Below are positions 8,545-16,823 of a stretch of DNA of 64,000 bases, piece by piece. The position numbers and the translations under genes were made by a program. The stretch is from an uncultured Campylobacterales bacterium (GTDB lineage Bacteria > Campylobacterota > Campylobacteria > Campylobacterales > Arcobacteraceae), in the NCBI GenBank assembly GCA_947503785.1, contig CANNFB010000010.1, positions 27,554 to 91,553 of the forward strand, read 5' to 3'. Numbering within the stretch: position 1 is the stretch's first letter; each line of letters starts with the position of its first letter. A model generated the notes under the pieces. That model saw only the letters and a program-made list of their open reading frames with translations. It did no database searches and was not told the DNA's origin.

Positions 8545-10287
8545 ATGGCAAAAAAACACTTAGTAGTTGATCCAATTACACGAATTGAAGGACACTTAAG
8601 AATTGAAGCAATCATTGATGAAAACAATGTTGTAACAGATGCTTATGCTTCTTCTACAATGTTCAGAGGGATTGAAGAAATTCTAAAAGGAAGAGATCCA
8701 CGAGATTGTGGTTTACTTGCTATGAGAATTTGTGGTGTTTGTACAGGTACTCATTATCAAAGAAGTATTGAAGCTGTTGAGCATGCTTTTAATGTAACGA
8801 TTCCAAAGAATGCAAGACTTGTGCGAAACTTAGTTCAAGGTGCTTTATATTTACACGATCATATTGTTCACTTCTATCATTTACATGCACTTGATTGGGT
8901 AGATATTACAGAAGCTTTAAAAGCAGACCCAAAAGCAGCAGTAGCAGAAGCTCAGAAATGGGCAGCACTATCAGGGGAAAGACCTTGGAATGCAAGTGAA
9001 GATGTTTATGCTGAAGTACAATCTAGAGTTACAAGATATGTAAAACAAGGTAGGCTTGGAATTTTTGGAAATGCATACTGGGGTTCAAAAGGTTTTAAAC
9101 TTACTCCTGAGCAAAACTTAATTGGTTTATCTCATTATTTAGATGCCTTAGAAATCCAAAGAGAACTTGGAAAAATGATGGCTATTTTTGGTGGAAAAAA
9201 TCCACATCCTCAATCATTTGTTGTGGGTGGAGTTACTTGTGTTCAAGATATAAAAAATCCTGCAAGAATTGCTGAGTTTAAACAGTTACTTAAAAAAGGT
9301 AGAAAATTCTGTAAACAATCATATTTACCAGATGTCTATATGGCTGGGACTATGTACGCAGATGAAGCACTAGAAGGAATTGGTGGTGGTTTAGGAAACT
9401 ATATGTCTTATGGTGGATTTAACCAAGATGATTTGCCTTTCTATGAATCTTCAAAATTATTCCCTTCTGGAATTGTAATGAATAGAGATTTATCAAAAGT
9501 TTTTGAAGTAGATCAAACAAAAATTACAGAAGATGTAACTCATGCATGGTATGAAGGTGAAACAAACTTACATCCATATGAAGGGAAAACAATACCTAAC
9601 TATACTGGATTTGGTAAAAAAGAAGACAATATTGCCTACTTAGATACTGAAAATAAATACTCTTGGATTAAATCACCATTATATGATGATGAAAGAATGG
9701 AAGTTGGACCGCTTGCTCGTATGGTCGTAGGGGTTGCTAAAGGTGATGAAAGAATCTCTAAATATGTAACTGCATTCTTAAAACAAGGGAATTTACCAAT
9801 TAAAGTATTATTCTCAACTGTAGGAAGAACAGCAGCACGTGCTATTGAATCAGAAATGATGGCTGATGTGATGATGGAATGGATTGATGAATTAGCAGCA
9901 AATACTGCAAATGGAGATTTATCAACTTGGACAGAATTTGATTTTGATAATGTTTCAAAAGATGCTCAAGGTTTCGGAATGGAAGAAGCTCCAAGAGGTG
10001 GATTAGGACACTGGATTAAAATTAAAGATGGAAAAGTAGCAAATTATCAAGCGGTTGTTCCTTCAACATGGAATGCAGCTCCTAGAGATTATAAAGGAAG
10101 ACTAGGTGCTTATGAATCATCTCTTATTGGTACAAAAGTAGCAAATCCAGACCAGCCATTAGAGATCTTAAGAACAGTTCATAGTTTTGATCCATGTATT
10201 GCATGTGCGGTACATATTATTGATACAAATGGAAAAGAATTAGGTGTTTACAAAGTAGACCCAATAGGAGGAACTAGCCGTGCCTAA
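8545..10287 (+). CDS. hydB: Membrane-bound [NiFe]-hydrogenase large subunit HydB
   Basis: The catalytic subunit, 580 residues. The nickel-iron centre is bound by RICGVCTGTH (Cys63, Cys66) near the N-terminus and DPCIACAVH (Cys551, Cys554) near the C-terminus. A further 23 residues follow His557; in this family they are cut off after nickel insertion, here presumably by HydD encoded in the same operon. The N-terminal VDPITRIEGHLRIE is the standard large-subunit opening. It oxidises H2 in the periplasm as a complex with HydA, riding on the HydA Tat signal. It starts two bases after the hydA stop and overlaps hydC by eight bases. Confidence 0.97.
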   Translation: MAKKHLVVDPITRIEGHLRIEAIIDENNVVTDAYASSTMFRGIEEILKGRDPRDCGLLAMRICGVCTGTHYQRSIEAVEHAFNVTIPKNARLVRNLVQGALYLHDHIVHFYHLHALDWVDITEALKADPKAAVAEAQKWAALSGERPWNASEDVYAEVQSRVTRYVKQGRLGIFGNAYWGSKGFKLTPEQNLIGLSHYLDALEIQRELGKMMAIFGGKNPHPQSFVVGGVTCVQDIKNPARIAEFKQLLKKGRKFCKQSYLPDVYMAGTMYADEALEGIGGGLGNYMSYGGFNQDDLPFYESSKLFPSGIVMNRDLSKVFEVDQTKITEDVTHAWYEGETNLHPYEGKTIPNYTGFGKKEDNIAYLDTENKYSWIKSPLYDDERMEVGPLARMVVGVAKGDERISKYVTAFLKQGNLPIKVLFSTVGRTAARAIESEMMADVMMEWIDELAANTANGDLSTWTEFDFDNVSKDAQGFGMEEAPRGGLGHWIKIKDGKVANYQAVVPSTWNAAPRDYKGRLGAYESSLIGTKVANPDQPLEILRTVHSFDPCIACAVHIIDTNGKELGVYKVDPIGGTSRA

Positions 10288-10999
10288 TAGAAAAAAGGTT
10301 GAAAGAATGACTGGCACTGTACGAATCATTCATTGGATGAATGCTTTTTGTATGATTGCTGCAGTTGCAACCGGTTTATATATAGGACATCCTTATTATC
10401 AAACATTTATAGCAGATCCTGCTGTTGATAAGTATGTTATGGCTTGGAATAGATGGGGACATTTTATGGTTGCCATTATTTTTGATGTAACAGCAATTTT
10501 AATTGGATATTTATACTTTTTCTCAAGATTTGAAAAGCCTTATAAAAAGTTAATTCCAAATAAAAAAAATATTGTTGAATTTTTTGAAGTATTTTTTAAC
10601 TTAATCACATTTAATAGAAGAAAGAAGTTTGATTCTACTCATGCAGATTCTTATAATATTGTATTTTTTACAATATTCCATTTATTACTAGTATTTATGC
10701 TTTTAACTGGATTGCAATTATATGTACATGGTTTAGCATCAGGATTGAGTTCAATTGGAACTTGGTGGCCTTCAATGCTACATCTTGCAACTGATTGGAC
10801 TTTAGATGTATTTGGTGGAAATATGGGAGTTAGAATGGCTCATCATACTTCAATGTACTTTATAATAGCTTGGGTTATGTGTCATGTTTATTATCAAGTT
10901 TGGAGAACAATCTACTGGCAAGAAGGTGATATTGCTATTGTTATTAGTGGAAGTAAATTTGCTAAAAATAAAAAAGACGATAAAGACGACAAAAAGTAA
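10280..10999 (+). CDS. hydC: Hydrogenase cytochrome b subunit HydC
   Basis: A 239-residue di-heme cytochrome b that anchors the hydrogenase and passes electrons to the quinone pool. Four main hydrophobic helices are visible, with conserved histidines in the first (RIIHWMNAFCM), in the second (GHFMVAIIFD) and in the later helices (FFTIFHLLLVF, HHTSMYFIIAWVMCHVYYQ). It starts at GTG 10280 with AGGAGG at 10266-10271, overlapping the end of hydB. The C-terminus is a lysine/aspartate-rich cytoplasmic tail. The family (Ni/Fe-hydrogenase b-type cytochrome) is unmistakable. Confidence 0.94.
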   Translation: MPNRKKVERMTGTVRIIHWMNAFCMIAAVATGLYIGHPYYQTFIADPAVDKYVMAWNRWGHFMVAIIFDVTAILIGYLYFFSRFEKPYKKLIPNKKNIVEFFEVFFNLITFNRRKKFDSTHADSYNIVFFTIFHLLLVFMLLTGLQLYVHGLASGLSSIGTWWPSMLHLATDWTLDVFGGNMGVRMAHHTSMYFIIAWVMCHVYYQVWRTIYWQEGDIAIVISGSKFAKNKKDDKDDKK

Positions 11000-11005
11000 A
11001 TATAT

Positions 11006-11030
11006 TGATTGAAGCTTTAAGCTTCAATCA
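11006..11030. repeat. Perfect 25-base palindrome between hydC and hydD
   Basis: TGATTGAAGCTT, a central T, then AAGCTTCAATCA: 12 perfectly paired bases each side. It starts seven bases after the hydC stop and ends just before the hydD ribosome binding site (AGGAG, 11034-11038). No T run follows, so a role in mRNA processing, stability or attenuation fits better than full termination. Confidence 0.65.
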
Positions 11031-11043
11031 TTTAGGAGATAAA

Positions 11044-11631
11044 ATGAAAAAAAATATCATAATTGGTGTAGGAAATATGCTTTTTAAAGATGAAGGTGTA
11101 GGTATTTATGCCTCAGAATTTTTAAAACAAAACTATTCATTTGAAGGTGATATAGAAATTATTGATGGCGGAACATTAGGGTTTAAACTAATGACATATT
11201 TTCAAGAATATGAGAATGTTATTATTTTAGATACTGTGTCTATTGAAGATAAACCAGGAGAAATATATAGATTACCTTCTGATGTACTTTTAGGTCTTGG
11301 TAGTTATAGAAAAACTGCACATGAAGTTGAAATTGTAGAAATGCTTGAAATTGTATCAGCTTTAAACTCTCATGCTGAGGTAACAATTTTAGGAATTGTT
11401 CCTCTTGATATCATAAGCGTAGGAATTGGTCTAACAAAAATTATGGAAGATAGGTTTGAAGAGTTTATTTTACACGCAATTAAAGAGATTGAAACTTTAG
11501 ATATTAAAGCTACTCGAGTTGACAATATCTTGATACCTGACATAGTAAAAAGTATGATAGGTAGTTATAATGGTGAACATTTAACAAGAATCCCAAATGA
11601 AGAAGATATCAGATATGCAACTAATTTATAA
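11044..11631 (+). CDS. hydD: Hydrogenase maturation endopeptidase HydD
   Basis: A 195-residue HyaD/HybD-type protease that removes the C-terminal extension of HydB after nickel insertion. It opens with IIIGVGNMLFKDEGVG, the family signature, whose glutamate is one of the nickel-sensing residues; the matching aspartate is in VIILDTVSI and the histidine in TAHEVEIVEML. I place the start at ATG 11044, six bases after AGGAG; an in-frame TTG at 11005 would add 13 residues translated from the palindrome. Only HydB has a tail to cut, since the cytoplasmic large subunit lacks one. The 3' end overlaps hydE. Confidence 0.92.
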   Translation: MKKNIIIGVGNMLFKDEGVGIYASEFLKQNYSFEGDIEIIDGGTLGFKLMTYFQEYENVIILDTVSIEDKPGEIYRLPSDVLLGLGSYRKTAHEVEIVEMLEIVSALNSHAEVTILGIVPLDIISVGIGLTKIMEDRFEEFILHAIKEIETLDIKATRVDNILIPDIVKSMIGSYNGEHLTRIPNEEDIRYATNL

Positions 11632-13147
11632 AATCGAATTTAACACAACTAACTCTTATTTTAAACATATATTACAAGACTTAATAGAAGAAGCAAAAAT
11701 AAATGCAAGTTGCAAGCAATACAGAACTTGTATAATATTAACTTTTGATTCAAAAGCAGAAGAAATAGAAAGTTTCTTTGCTCTTTTAGAAAAAAAACTG
11801 CCTGTTTCTATTTTTTTAGGTAAATCTTATGTAATAGAAAGTTTTGATGAAAGTATAGAAGAGTTAGAAGAAAAAGATGTAAAACAAAATTTATCTTTAC
11901 TTACAAATGAAGCAATTAAAAATATTATTGAGACAAACGATATAGATTTTTTAAATGACATCGTAAAAATATCAAAAGGTGAAGTCTCAAGATTTGAGAC
12001 ACATAATGGATTAAAAGATTTATTTCTACCAAACAAAGATATTCGGAAGCGTTTTGAAAAAGATGGATTTGAAGTAAAACTATTAATCACAAATATAGAT
12101 AAGTTAACAGAACTATTTGATGTAAGTCCTAAAGATTTGCAACTTTTATGCTCAATTGAAAGACCATTGGTTAAATTGAAATTTAAACTTTTACAAAATG
12201 GAAAAAAAGACTTTTCTTCAACAAACTTTATTTATGCAAAAATTCCAGATGATAAAGAAACAGTTTTATTTTCTCAAGCACTAAAAGAAAAAGATATAAA
12301 CTGGGTTTTATATGTAAATGATGAAGTTTATCAAGATGGTTTAAAAACTACATATTTTAATGATCAAAATATAATCATTCATGGAGACAAAGGATTATTC
12401 CCAAAATTTGACTATACAGCAAATAAAAAGTTTAATTCATCAAAAGAGTATTTTGATGAAAATGGTGGAGTATATAAAGCTACTTTAGCTCAATATGCAA
12501 AGAGATTAATACCAACAATTGGTGTTTACTTCTCTTTAAAAAGTAAAGAAAGTACAATATCTATTAATATGCCATCAAAAGGTTTAAAAGAGGTTATTGT
12601 AATCCCTAATATTTATAATAGTATTGAAAATTGTATGGATGAAATATCTACAATTGATGAACATTGTGAAAGATTAGTTAAAAACTATACAAATAAATAT
12701 TCTGAATATTTATCAAAAGATGTTACTAAAAATACAAATGGTTTTGAATCAATTTTAAATATGTGTGCAAAAGTCCTTGGATTAGCTGATGCTAAAGAGT
12801 TTGAAGATATTGCATTAAGTGTAAATGTAAAAAGTGGAATACAAATAGATATGAAGCTACTTGCTATGGATGGAATTACTTACTTAGACTATAGAAGAAC
12901 TGTTCAATCACTTATGTCATATAAAATGGCTGATGTAGATACAGGCACACTTGCTTTTTCTTTTTATGAAAGCCTGAGCGAATTTATATGTAGCTATGTA
13001 TCTGAAATAGCAACAGAAACAAAAGTAAAAGATGTTGTTCTTTGTGGTGACATGTTTAGTAACGCTGTTTTACTTTCTAAAGTAGATAAAACATTATCCA
13101 AAAATTATAAATTAATGATTCCAAAGTCATATCCTTTAGATTATTGA
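11615..13147 (+). CDS. hydE: HydE-type hydrogenase accessory protein with HypF-like C-terminus
   Basis: About 510 residues, in the position occupied in Helicobacter and Wolinella by hydE, a gene tied to [NiFe]-hydrogenase formation. It is unrelated to the radical-SAM HydE of [FeFe] enzymes. Residues 1 to about 290 show no domain I recognise. The last 200 residues resemble the carbamoyl-transferase end of HypF: VVLCGDMFSNAVLLSK parallels LVLSGGVFQNKTLLEL of the hypF product encoded near 18900. The gene overlaps hydD by 17 bases if it starts at ATG 11615 (an ATG at 11597 is also in frame), so it is translationally coupled. Biochemical role unknown. Confidence 0.65.
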   Translation: MQLIYKIEFNTTNSYFKHILQDLIEEAKINASCKQYRTCIILTFDSKAEEIESFFALLEKKLPVSIFLGKSYVIESFDESIEELEEKDVKQNLSLLTNEAIKNIIETNDIDFLNDIVKISKGEVSRFETHNGLKDLFLPNKDIRKRFEKDGFEVKLLITNIDKLTELFDVSPKDLQLLCSIERPLVKLKFKLLQNGKKDFSSTNFIYAKIPDDKETVLFSQALKEKDINWVLYVNDEVYQDGLKTTYFNDQNIIIHGDKGLFPKFDYTANKKFNSSKEYFDENGGVYKATLAQYAKRLIPTIGVYFSLKSKESTISINMPSKGLKEVIVIPNIYNSIENCMDEISTIDEHCERLVKNYTNKYSEYLSKDVTKNTNGFESILNMCAKVLGLADAKEFEDIALSVNVKSGIQIDMKLLAMDGITYLDYRRTVQSLMSYKMADVDTGTLAFSFYESLSEFICSYVSEIATETKVKDVVLCGDMFSNAVLLSKVDKTLSKNYKLMIPKSYPLDY

Positions 13148-13164
13148 TTTTTCTTATTTCCTGA

Positions 13165-13170
13165 TATAAT
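13165..13170 (+). promoter_or_regulatory. -10 box for the TSUP gene
   Basis: TATAAT lies 26 bases before the TTG start, preceded by a T-rich stretch and no obvious -35 box, as is usual for Campylobacterota sigma-70 promoters. Confidence 0.5.
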
Positions 13171-13195
13171 GCGCATTATTATATAAAGGAATATT

Positions 13196-13966
13196 TTGGA
13201 ATTATCTAGTTTTACTTATGAAATAATTATAATGCTTTTTGCAGTTGCCGTATTTGCAGGGCTTATTGACACTCTTGCAGGTGGTGGTGGACTTATCACT
13301 ATACCAGCACTAATACTTGCTGGACTACCACCTCTTTTAGCATTAGGAACTAATAAGTTTCAAGCTTTTGTAGGAAGTGGAACAGCTTCTATTATGATGC
13401 TTAGAAAAAAGAAAGTAACTTTTCACGAAGTTAAGTATTTAATGCTCATGGCTTTTGTAGGCTCTGTAATTGGTACCATTGCAGTTCAGTTTATAGATGT
13501 AGAACTTCTAAATTTTGTAATTCCTTTAGTTCTTCTATTTATTGGTATTTATTTCTTATTTATGCCAAAAGCTTCAAATATTGATAAAAAACCAAAAATA
13601 TCAGAAAAAGCATACAAAAATATTGTAGTACCAAGTATTGGTTTTTATGATGGTATGTTTGGCCCAGGAACTGGTTCATTTTTATCATTGTCAGGAATTG
13701 CCTTACGAGGCGTAGAGCTTATAAAAGCAACTGCAATGGCAAAGACTATGAATTTTGCTACAAACATAGCTTCCGTACTTGTTTTCTTAGCTTATGGTCA
13801 AGTTATCTTCTCAATTGGTATTTTAATGATGATAGGACAAATAATAGGTGCTTACATAGGTTCACATTTTTTAGTAAAAATAAATCCAAATCATCTAAAA
13901 ATAATAGTTGTAATAATGTGTTTTACAATGTTAATCAAATACTGTTCTCAAATGGGATGGATATAG
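13196..13966 (+). CDS. TSUP-family (TauE/SafE) membrane exporter
   Basis: A 256-residue polytopic inner-membrane protein of the TauE/SafE (TSUP) family, linked to export or import of sulfur compounds such as sulfite and sulfoacetate; the substrate here is unknown. The family's two half-repeats are visible: AGLIDTLAGGGGLITIPALIL near the N-terminus and IGFYDGMFGPGTGSFLSLSG in the middle. The start is TTG 13196 with AAAGGA five bases upstream, and a TATAAT box precedes it, so it is probably transcribed separately from the hyd operon. It is convergent with the histidine kinase gene downstream. Confidence 0.9.
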   Translation: MELSSFTYEIIIMLFAVAVFAGLIDTLAGGGGLITIPALILAGLPPLLALGTNKFQAFVGSGTASIMMLRKKKVTFHEVKYLMLMAFVGSVIGTIAVQFIDVELLNFVIPLVLLFIGIYFLFMPKASNIDKKPKISEKAYKNIVVPSIGFYDGMFGPGTGSFLSLSGIALRGVELIKATAMAKTMNFATNIASVLVFLAYGQVIFSIGILMMIGQIIGAYIGSHFLVKINPNHLKIIVVIMCFTMLIKYCSQMGWI

Positions 13967-14002
13967 TGTAATAACTTTTAATATAAAAAAGACAAATGTA
14001 CC

Positions 14003-15916
14003 TTAATTACTAATAGGTAGTTTTATGGTAAAGACTGCTCCAGTATAAGTTTTGTTTTCATAATCATAAGTAATATTATCAACTTCTAATGAACCTTTTA
14101 TATGTCTTGAGATTATCTCTTGAGACATATATAATCCAATTCCTGTTCCTTGAGATTTATGCTTTGTAGTAAAATATGGTTCAAAAATTCTATTTATTAT
14201 ATCTTTGTCAATTCCCTTTGCATTATCTTTAATTTTTATAAAAACTTGCTCATCTTCTTTATATGTGTCTATAAATATATATCTTTTCATATCTCTTGTA
14301 TTAAGTAAAGCATCTTGGGCATTGTTAATGATATTTAATAAAATTTGTAATAGCTCTCTTTCATAGCTATTAATAGTAATATCCTTAATATTTTGAATAA
14401 TATGAATATTATTAACTTTTAAATTAGAATTAAGAAGTTTGATTGTCTTTTTAATTGTATTCTTTAATTCAAATCTTATTTTTTCTTTATCTGGTTTAAA
14501 AAAATCTTTAAAATCTTCGATAGTATCAGAGAGATGATTTGCAGATGCACTAATACTAGTTAGCGATTCATCTAAAAGTTCATCCGAAAGAGTATCCATC
14601 TCTTTGTGTATTTTTATTCCTGAAGAGGCAGTTGTAATAACAGATAAAGGTTGTCTCCATTGATGTGCAATGTTTTCTATCATTTCACCCATTGCTGCGA
14701 GTTTTGTCTTTTGTGCTAGTAAATCATATTGTTTTTCATTTTCTTTTATTTTTGCTTCAATGCTGTTTTTGTAAGTTTTGAATTTTTTTTCAATAATATT
14801 AGATAGATAAAAAGATAAGATTAATAAAATTATTGTAATAATTATTGTAAAGATAATTAGATTTTTTAGATTTTCATTATATTTTATTGTTAAGTCATTT
14901 TTTCTTTTATTAACAACTTCTAAAATATCATCATTGTAAAAACCTGTACTTACAACCCATCCCCATTTTGGGATAGTTGTTAAGTACATTATTTTTGATG
15001 ATATAGTATCCGATCCTGGTTTATAAAAATCTAAATGAATAAAGCCTTTTTTATTGTTCATTACTTTTTTTATTTTTTCTATTGATTTTAAATCATTCAT
15101 ATCTTTTAGTTTTACTAAAGCATTTTTACCTATTAGGTCTTTATTAATATGACTTATATAATTATTATCTTTATCTGTTACAAGGAAGTAGCTATTTTCT
15201 CCAAATCTAAATTTGGTAATCTGTTCTAGAATTTTCTTTTGAATATCTTTTGTAAAATCTTCTACATATTCACCCGTACCCAAAAACCAATCTAATTCAT
15301 ATATATTTTTTACAAAACCAATTTTTTTAAATTCTCTATCATCACCTTTTATTTTTCTCCAGTGCCATTCTTGGTAAGATTCTTCTTTATTTTTCAATAA
15401 CTCAAGTGACTCTCTTAATACATAAACACCTTTAGTATCTTTATAATTAATAAGGTCTTTTCCTTCAAGTTTTGGGTTTAATGGATGAATAATATTAATT
15501 GCTTTTTTATCATATACAAAAAAATAGCCTCTATTATTGTTAAATCTAATATCTTTTATTGATGTTTTTATCATTAAAGAAAGCTCTTCTTTTGTATGTG
15601 TGTCTTTATATTGTTTATAAATATTTGTAATTATGGTGTGAGCTTCATGAACTCTTTTAATAAGTGATTTCTTTAGATTCTCTTCTGTATCTTTTTGTTC
15701 TGAAATAACATAATCGTATATATATTCAATTTGTTCTTTTATGATATGTTTTTTATTCTCAATAAATTCTTTTTCTGTAGTATGTTTAATTTTTTCAAGA
15801 TCAGATTTATTTTCGAAATAAAGGAATGTAGTTATAATTATTGATAAAAATAGTATTATTGAGGGTACAGCAAATCTAATTACTTGTATTAGTTGTTTCT
15901 CATTTTTGAAGTTCAT
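14003..15916 (-). CDS. Tandem-Cache sensor histidine kinase
   Basis: A 637-residue membrane-bound histidine kinase. A membrane helix near residues 12-30 is followed by a periplasmic region of about 310 residues with two Cache-like modules (RGYFFVYDKKAINIIHPL and NSYFLVTDKDNNYISHINKD). A second helix lies near residues 350-370. The cytoplasmic part has the phosphoacceptor motif ENIAHQWRQPLS and ATP-binding boxes (NIINNAQDAL, DNAKGIDKDI, GTGIGLYMSQEII). Cache sensors bind small ligands such as carboxylates or amino acids. No response-regulator gene is adjacent, so its partner is encoded elsewhere. It is transcribed toward the TSUP gene. Confidence 0.93.
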   Translation of the reverse strand: MNFKNEKQLIQVIRFAVPSIILFLSIIITTFLYFENKSDLEKIKHTTEKEFIENKKHIIKEQIEYIYDYVISEQKDTEENLKKSLIKRVHEAHTIITNIYKQYKDTHTKEELSLMIKTSIKDIRFNNNRGYFFVYDKKAINIIHPLNPKLEGKDLINYKDTKGVYVLRESLELLKNKEESYQEWHWRKIKGDDREFKKIGFVKNIYELDWFLGTGEYVEDFTKDIQKKILEQITKFRFGENSYFLVTDKDNNYISHINKDLIGKNALVKLKDMNDLKSIEKIKKVMNNKKGFIHLDFYKPGSDTISSKIMYLTTIPKWGWVVSTGFYNDDILEVVNKRKNDLTIKYNENLKNLIIFTIIITIILLILSFYLSNIIEKKFKTYKNSIEAKIKENEKQYDLLAQKTKLAAMGEMIENIAHQWRQPLSVITTASSGIKIHKEMDTLSDELLDESLTSISASANHLSDTIEDFKDFFKPDKEKIRFELKNTIKKTIKLLNSNLKVNNIHIIQNIKDITINSYERELLQILLNIINNAQDALLNTRDMKRYIFIDTYKEDEQVFIKIKDNAKGIDKDIINRIFEPYFTTKHKSQGTGIGLYMSQEIISRHIKGSLEVDNITYDYENKTYTGAVFTIKLPISN

Positions 15917-16071
15917 AATATTAATTATAGTATATTTTTATGATATCAGTATACTTTTATTTATCTATTACAGTAATTTATAAAGGAACTTAAAAATTAT
16001 TTAAATCTGCGTTTATGCAGTCATTGTCCAAAATATGGTATTCTAATTTATAAAGAGAAGGAATATTAAAT

Positions 16072-16383
16072 ATGGAAATCATTAAAAGTAAAGAATTTAA
16101 AGCAAGTAAAGCTTGGGATTCAAAATTTATTTCAAATATGAATGGTATTACTACAAAGTTACATTGGACAAATAAGCCATATAAATGGCATATTAACGAT
16201 GGGGAAGAAGTATTCGTTGTTTTAGATGGACAAGTTGAAATGTTTTATAAAGAAGATAAAAAAGAAAAATCATCAATATTAAATGTTGGAGATATATTCT
16301 ATGCTTCAGTAGGAACAGAACATTATGCTCACCCAATAGGAGAAGCAAGAATACTTGTAATTGAAAAAGAAGACAGTCTATAA
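16072..16383 (+). CDS. Small cupin-domain protein
   Basis: A 103-residue single-domain cupin. The two cupin motifs appear as WHINDGEEVFVVLDGQVEMF and GDIFYASVGTEHYAHPIGEA, supplying histidine and glutamate metal ligands. Small cupins of this type may be metal-dependent isomerases or dioxygenases, or simply ligand binders; no substrate can be named. GAAGGA lies ten bases before the ATG. Downstream are remnants of two other genes (16395-16789), so this gene sits in a decaying neighbourhood. Confidence 0.8.
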   Translation: MEIIKSKEFKASKAWDSKFISNMNGITTKLHWTNKPYKWHINDGEEVFVVLDGQVEMFYKEDKKEKSSILNVGDIFYASVGTEHYAHPIGEARILVIEKEDSL

Positions 16384-16394
16384 TTTTGATATAA

Positions 16395-16661
16395 AAAATA
16401 AAAGAATTTGAAATATATGCAAAATTATGGATTCCTCTAGTAAATAAGTTTGGTGGAACTCATCATGGATATTTCTTTCCATCAGAAGGTGCAAATAATA
16501 TAGCTCTAGCTTCATTTAGTTTTCCAAGTCTAAGTTTATATGAGAAATATAGAATTGATTCTTTTAAAGATGAAGAATGTATGAGTGCTTTTAAATATGC
16601 AGAAGATACTGATTGTCTTATTTCTTATGAAAGAAGTTTTTTTAAACCAATATTTAATTAA
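16395..16661 (+). pseudogene. NIPSNAP-family protein remnant lacking its N-terminus
   Basis: The frame reads KIKEFEIYAKLWIPLVNKFG, then GGTHHGYFFPSEGANNIALA, and ends in ISYERSFFKPIFN with a TAA at 16659-16661. This matches the body and C-terminus of bacterial NIPSNAP proteins (about 100 residues). A stop codon (16392-16394) sits just before it and there is no usable start codon, so the first 12-15 residues are missing. The rest is free of stops, so the damage looks recent or could be a base-call error. No function is expected as it stands. Confidence 0.75.
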
Positions 16662-16708
16662 AGATAAATCTATACTATTGGGATATATAATTTCAAACAC
16701 TACAATTT

Positions 16709-16789
16709 AATACCAATGCAATAAATTTTTATAAAGCAATAGGTGGAGTATCAAAAACTAAAGAAAGATTCTTTATAAATATACTATAA
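16709..16789 (+). pseudogene. GNAT acetyltransferase C-terminal fragment
   Basis: A 26-codon open stretch reads NTNAINFYKAIGGVSKTKER and ends FFINIL-stop. The xNxxAxxFYxxxG pattern is typical of the last helix and strand of GNAT N-acetyltransferases. No upstream domain is present in any frame, so this is a leftover of a deleted gene. Confidence 0.45.
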
Positions 16790-16823
16790 TGATATAAAAT
16801 TACTTCATAAATAAAGAGAGTAA

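Noticed and set aside
11005..11043. N-terminal extension of HydD from an in-frame TTG
   Set aside because: It would be translated from a perfect palindrome; ATG 11044 has a good ribosome binding site and opens at the family motif.
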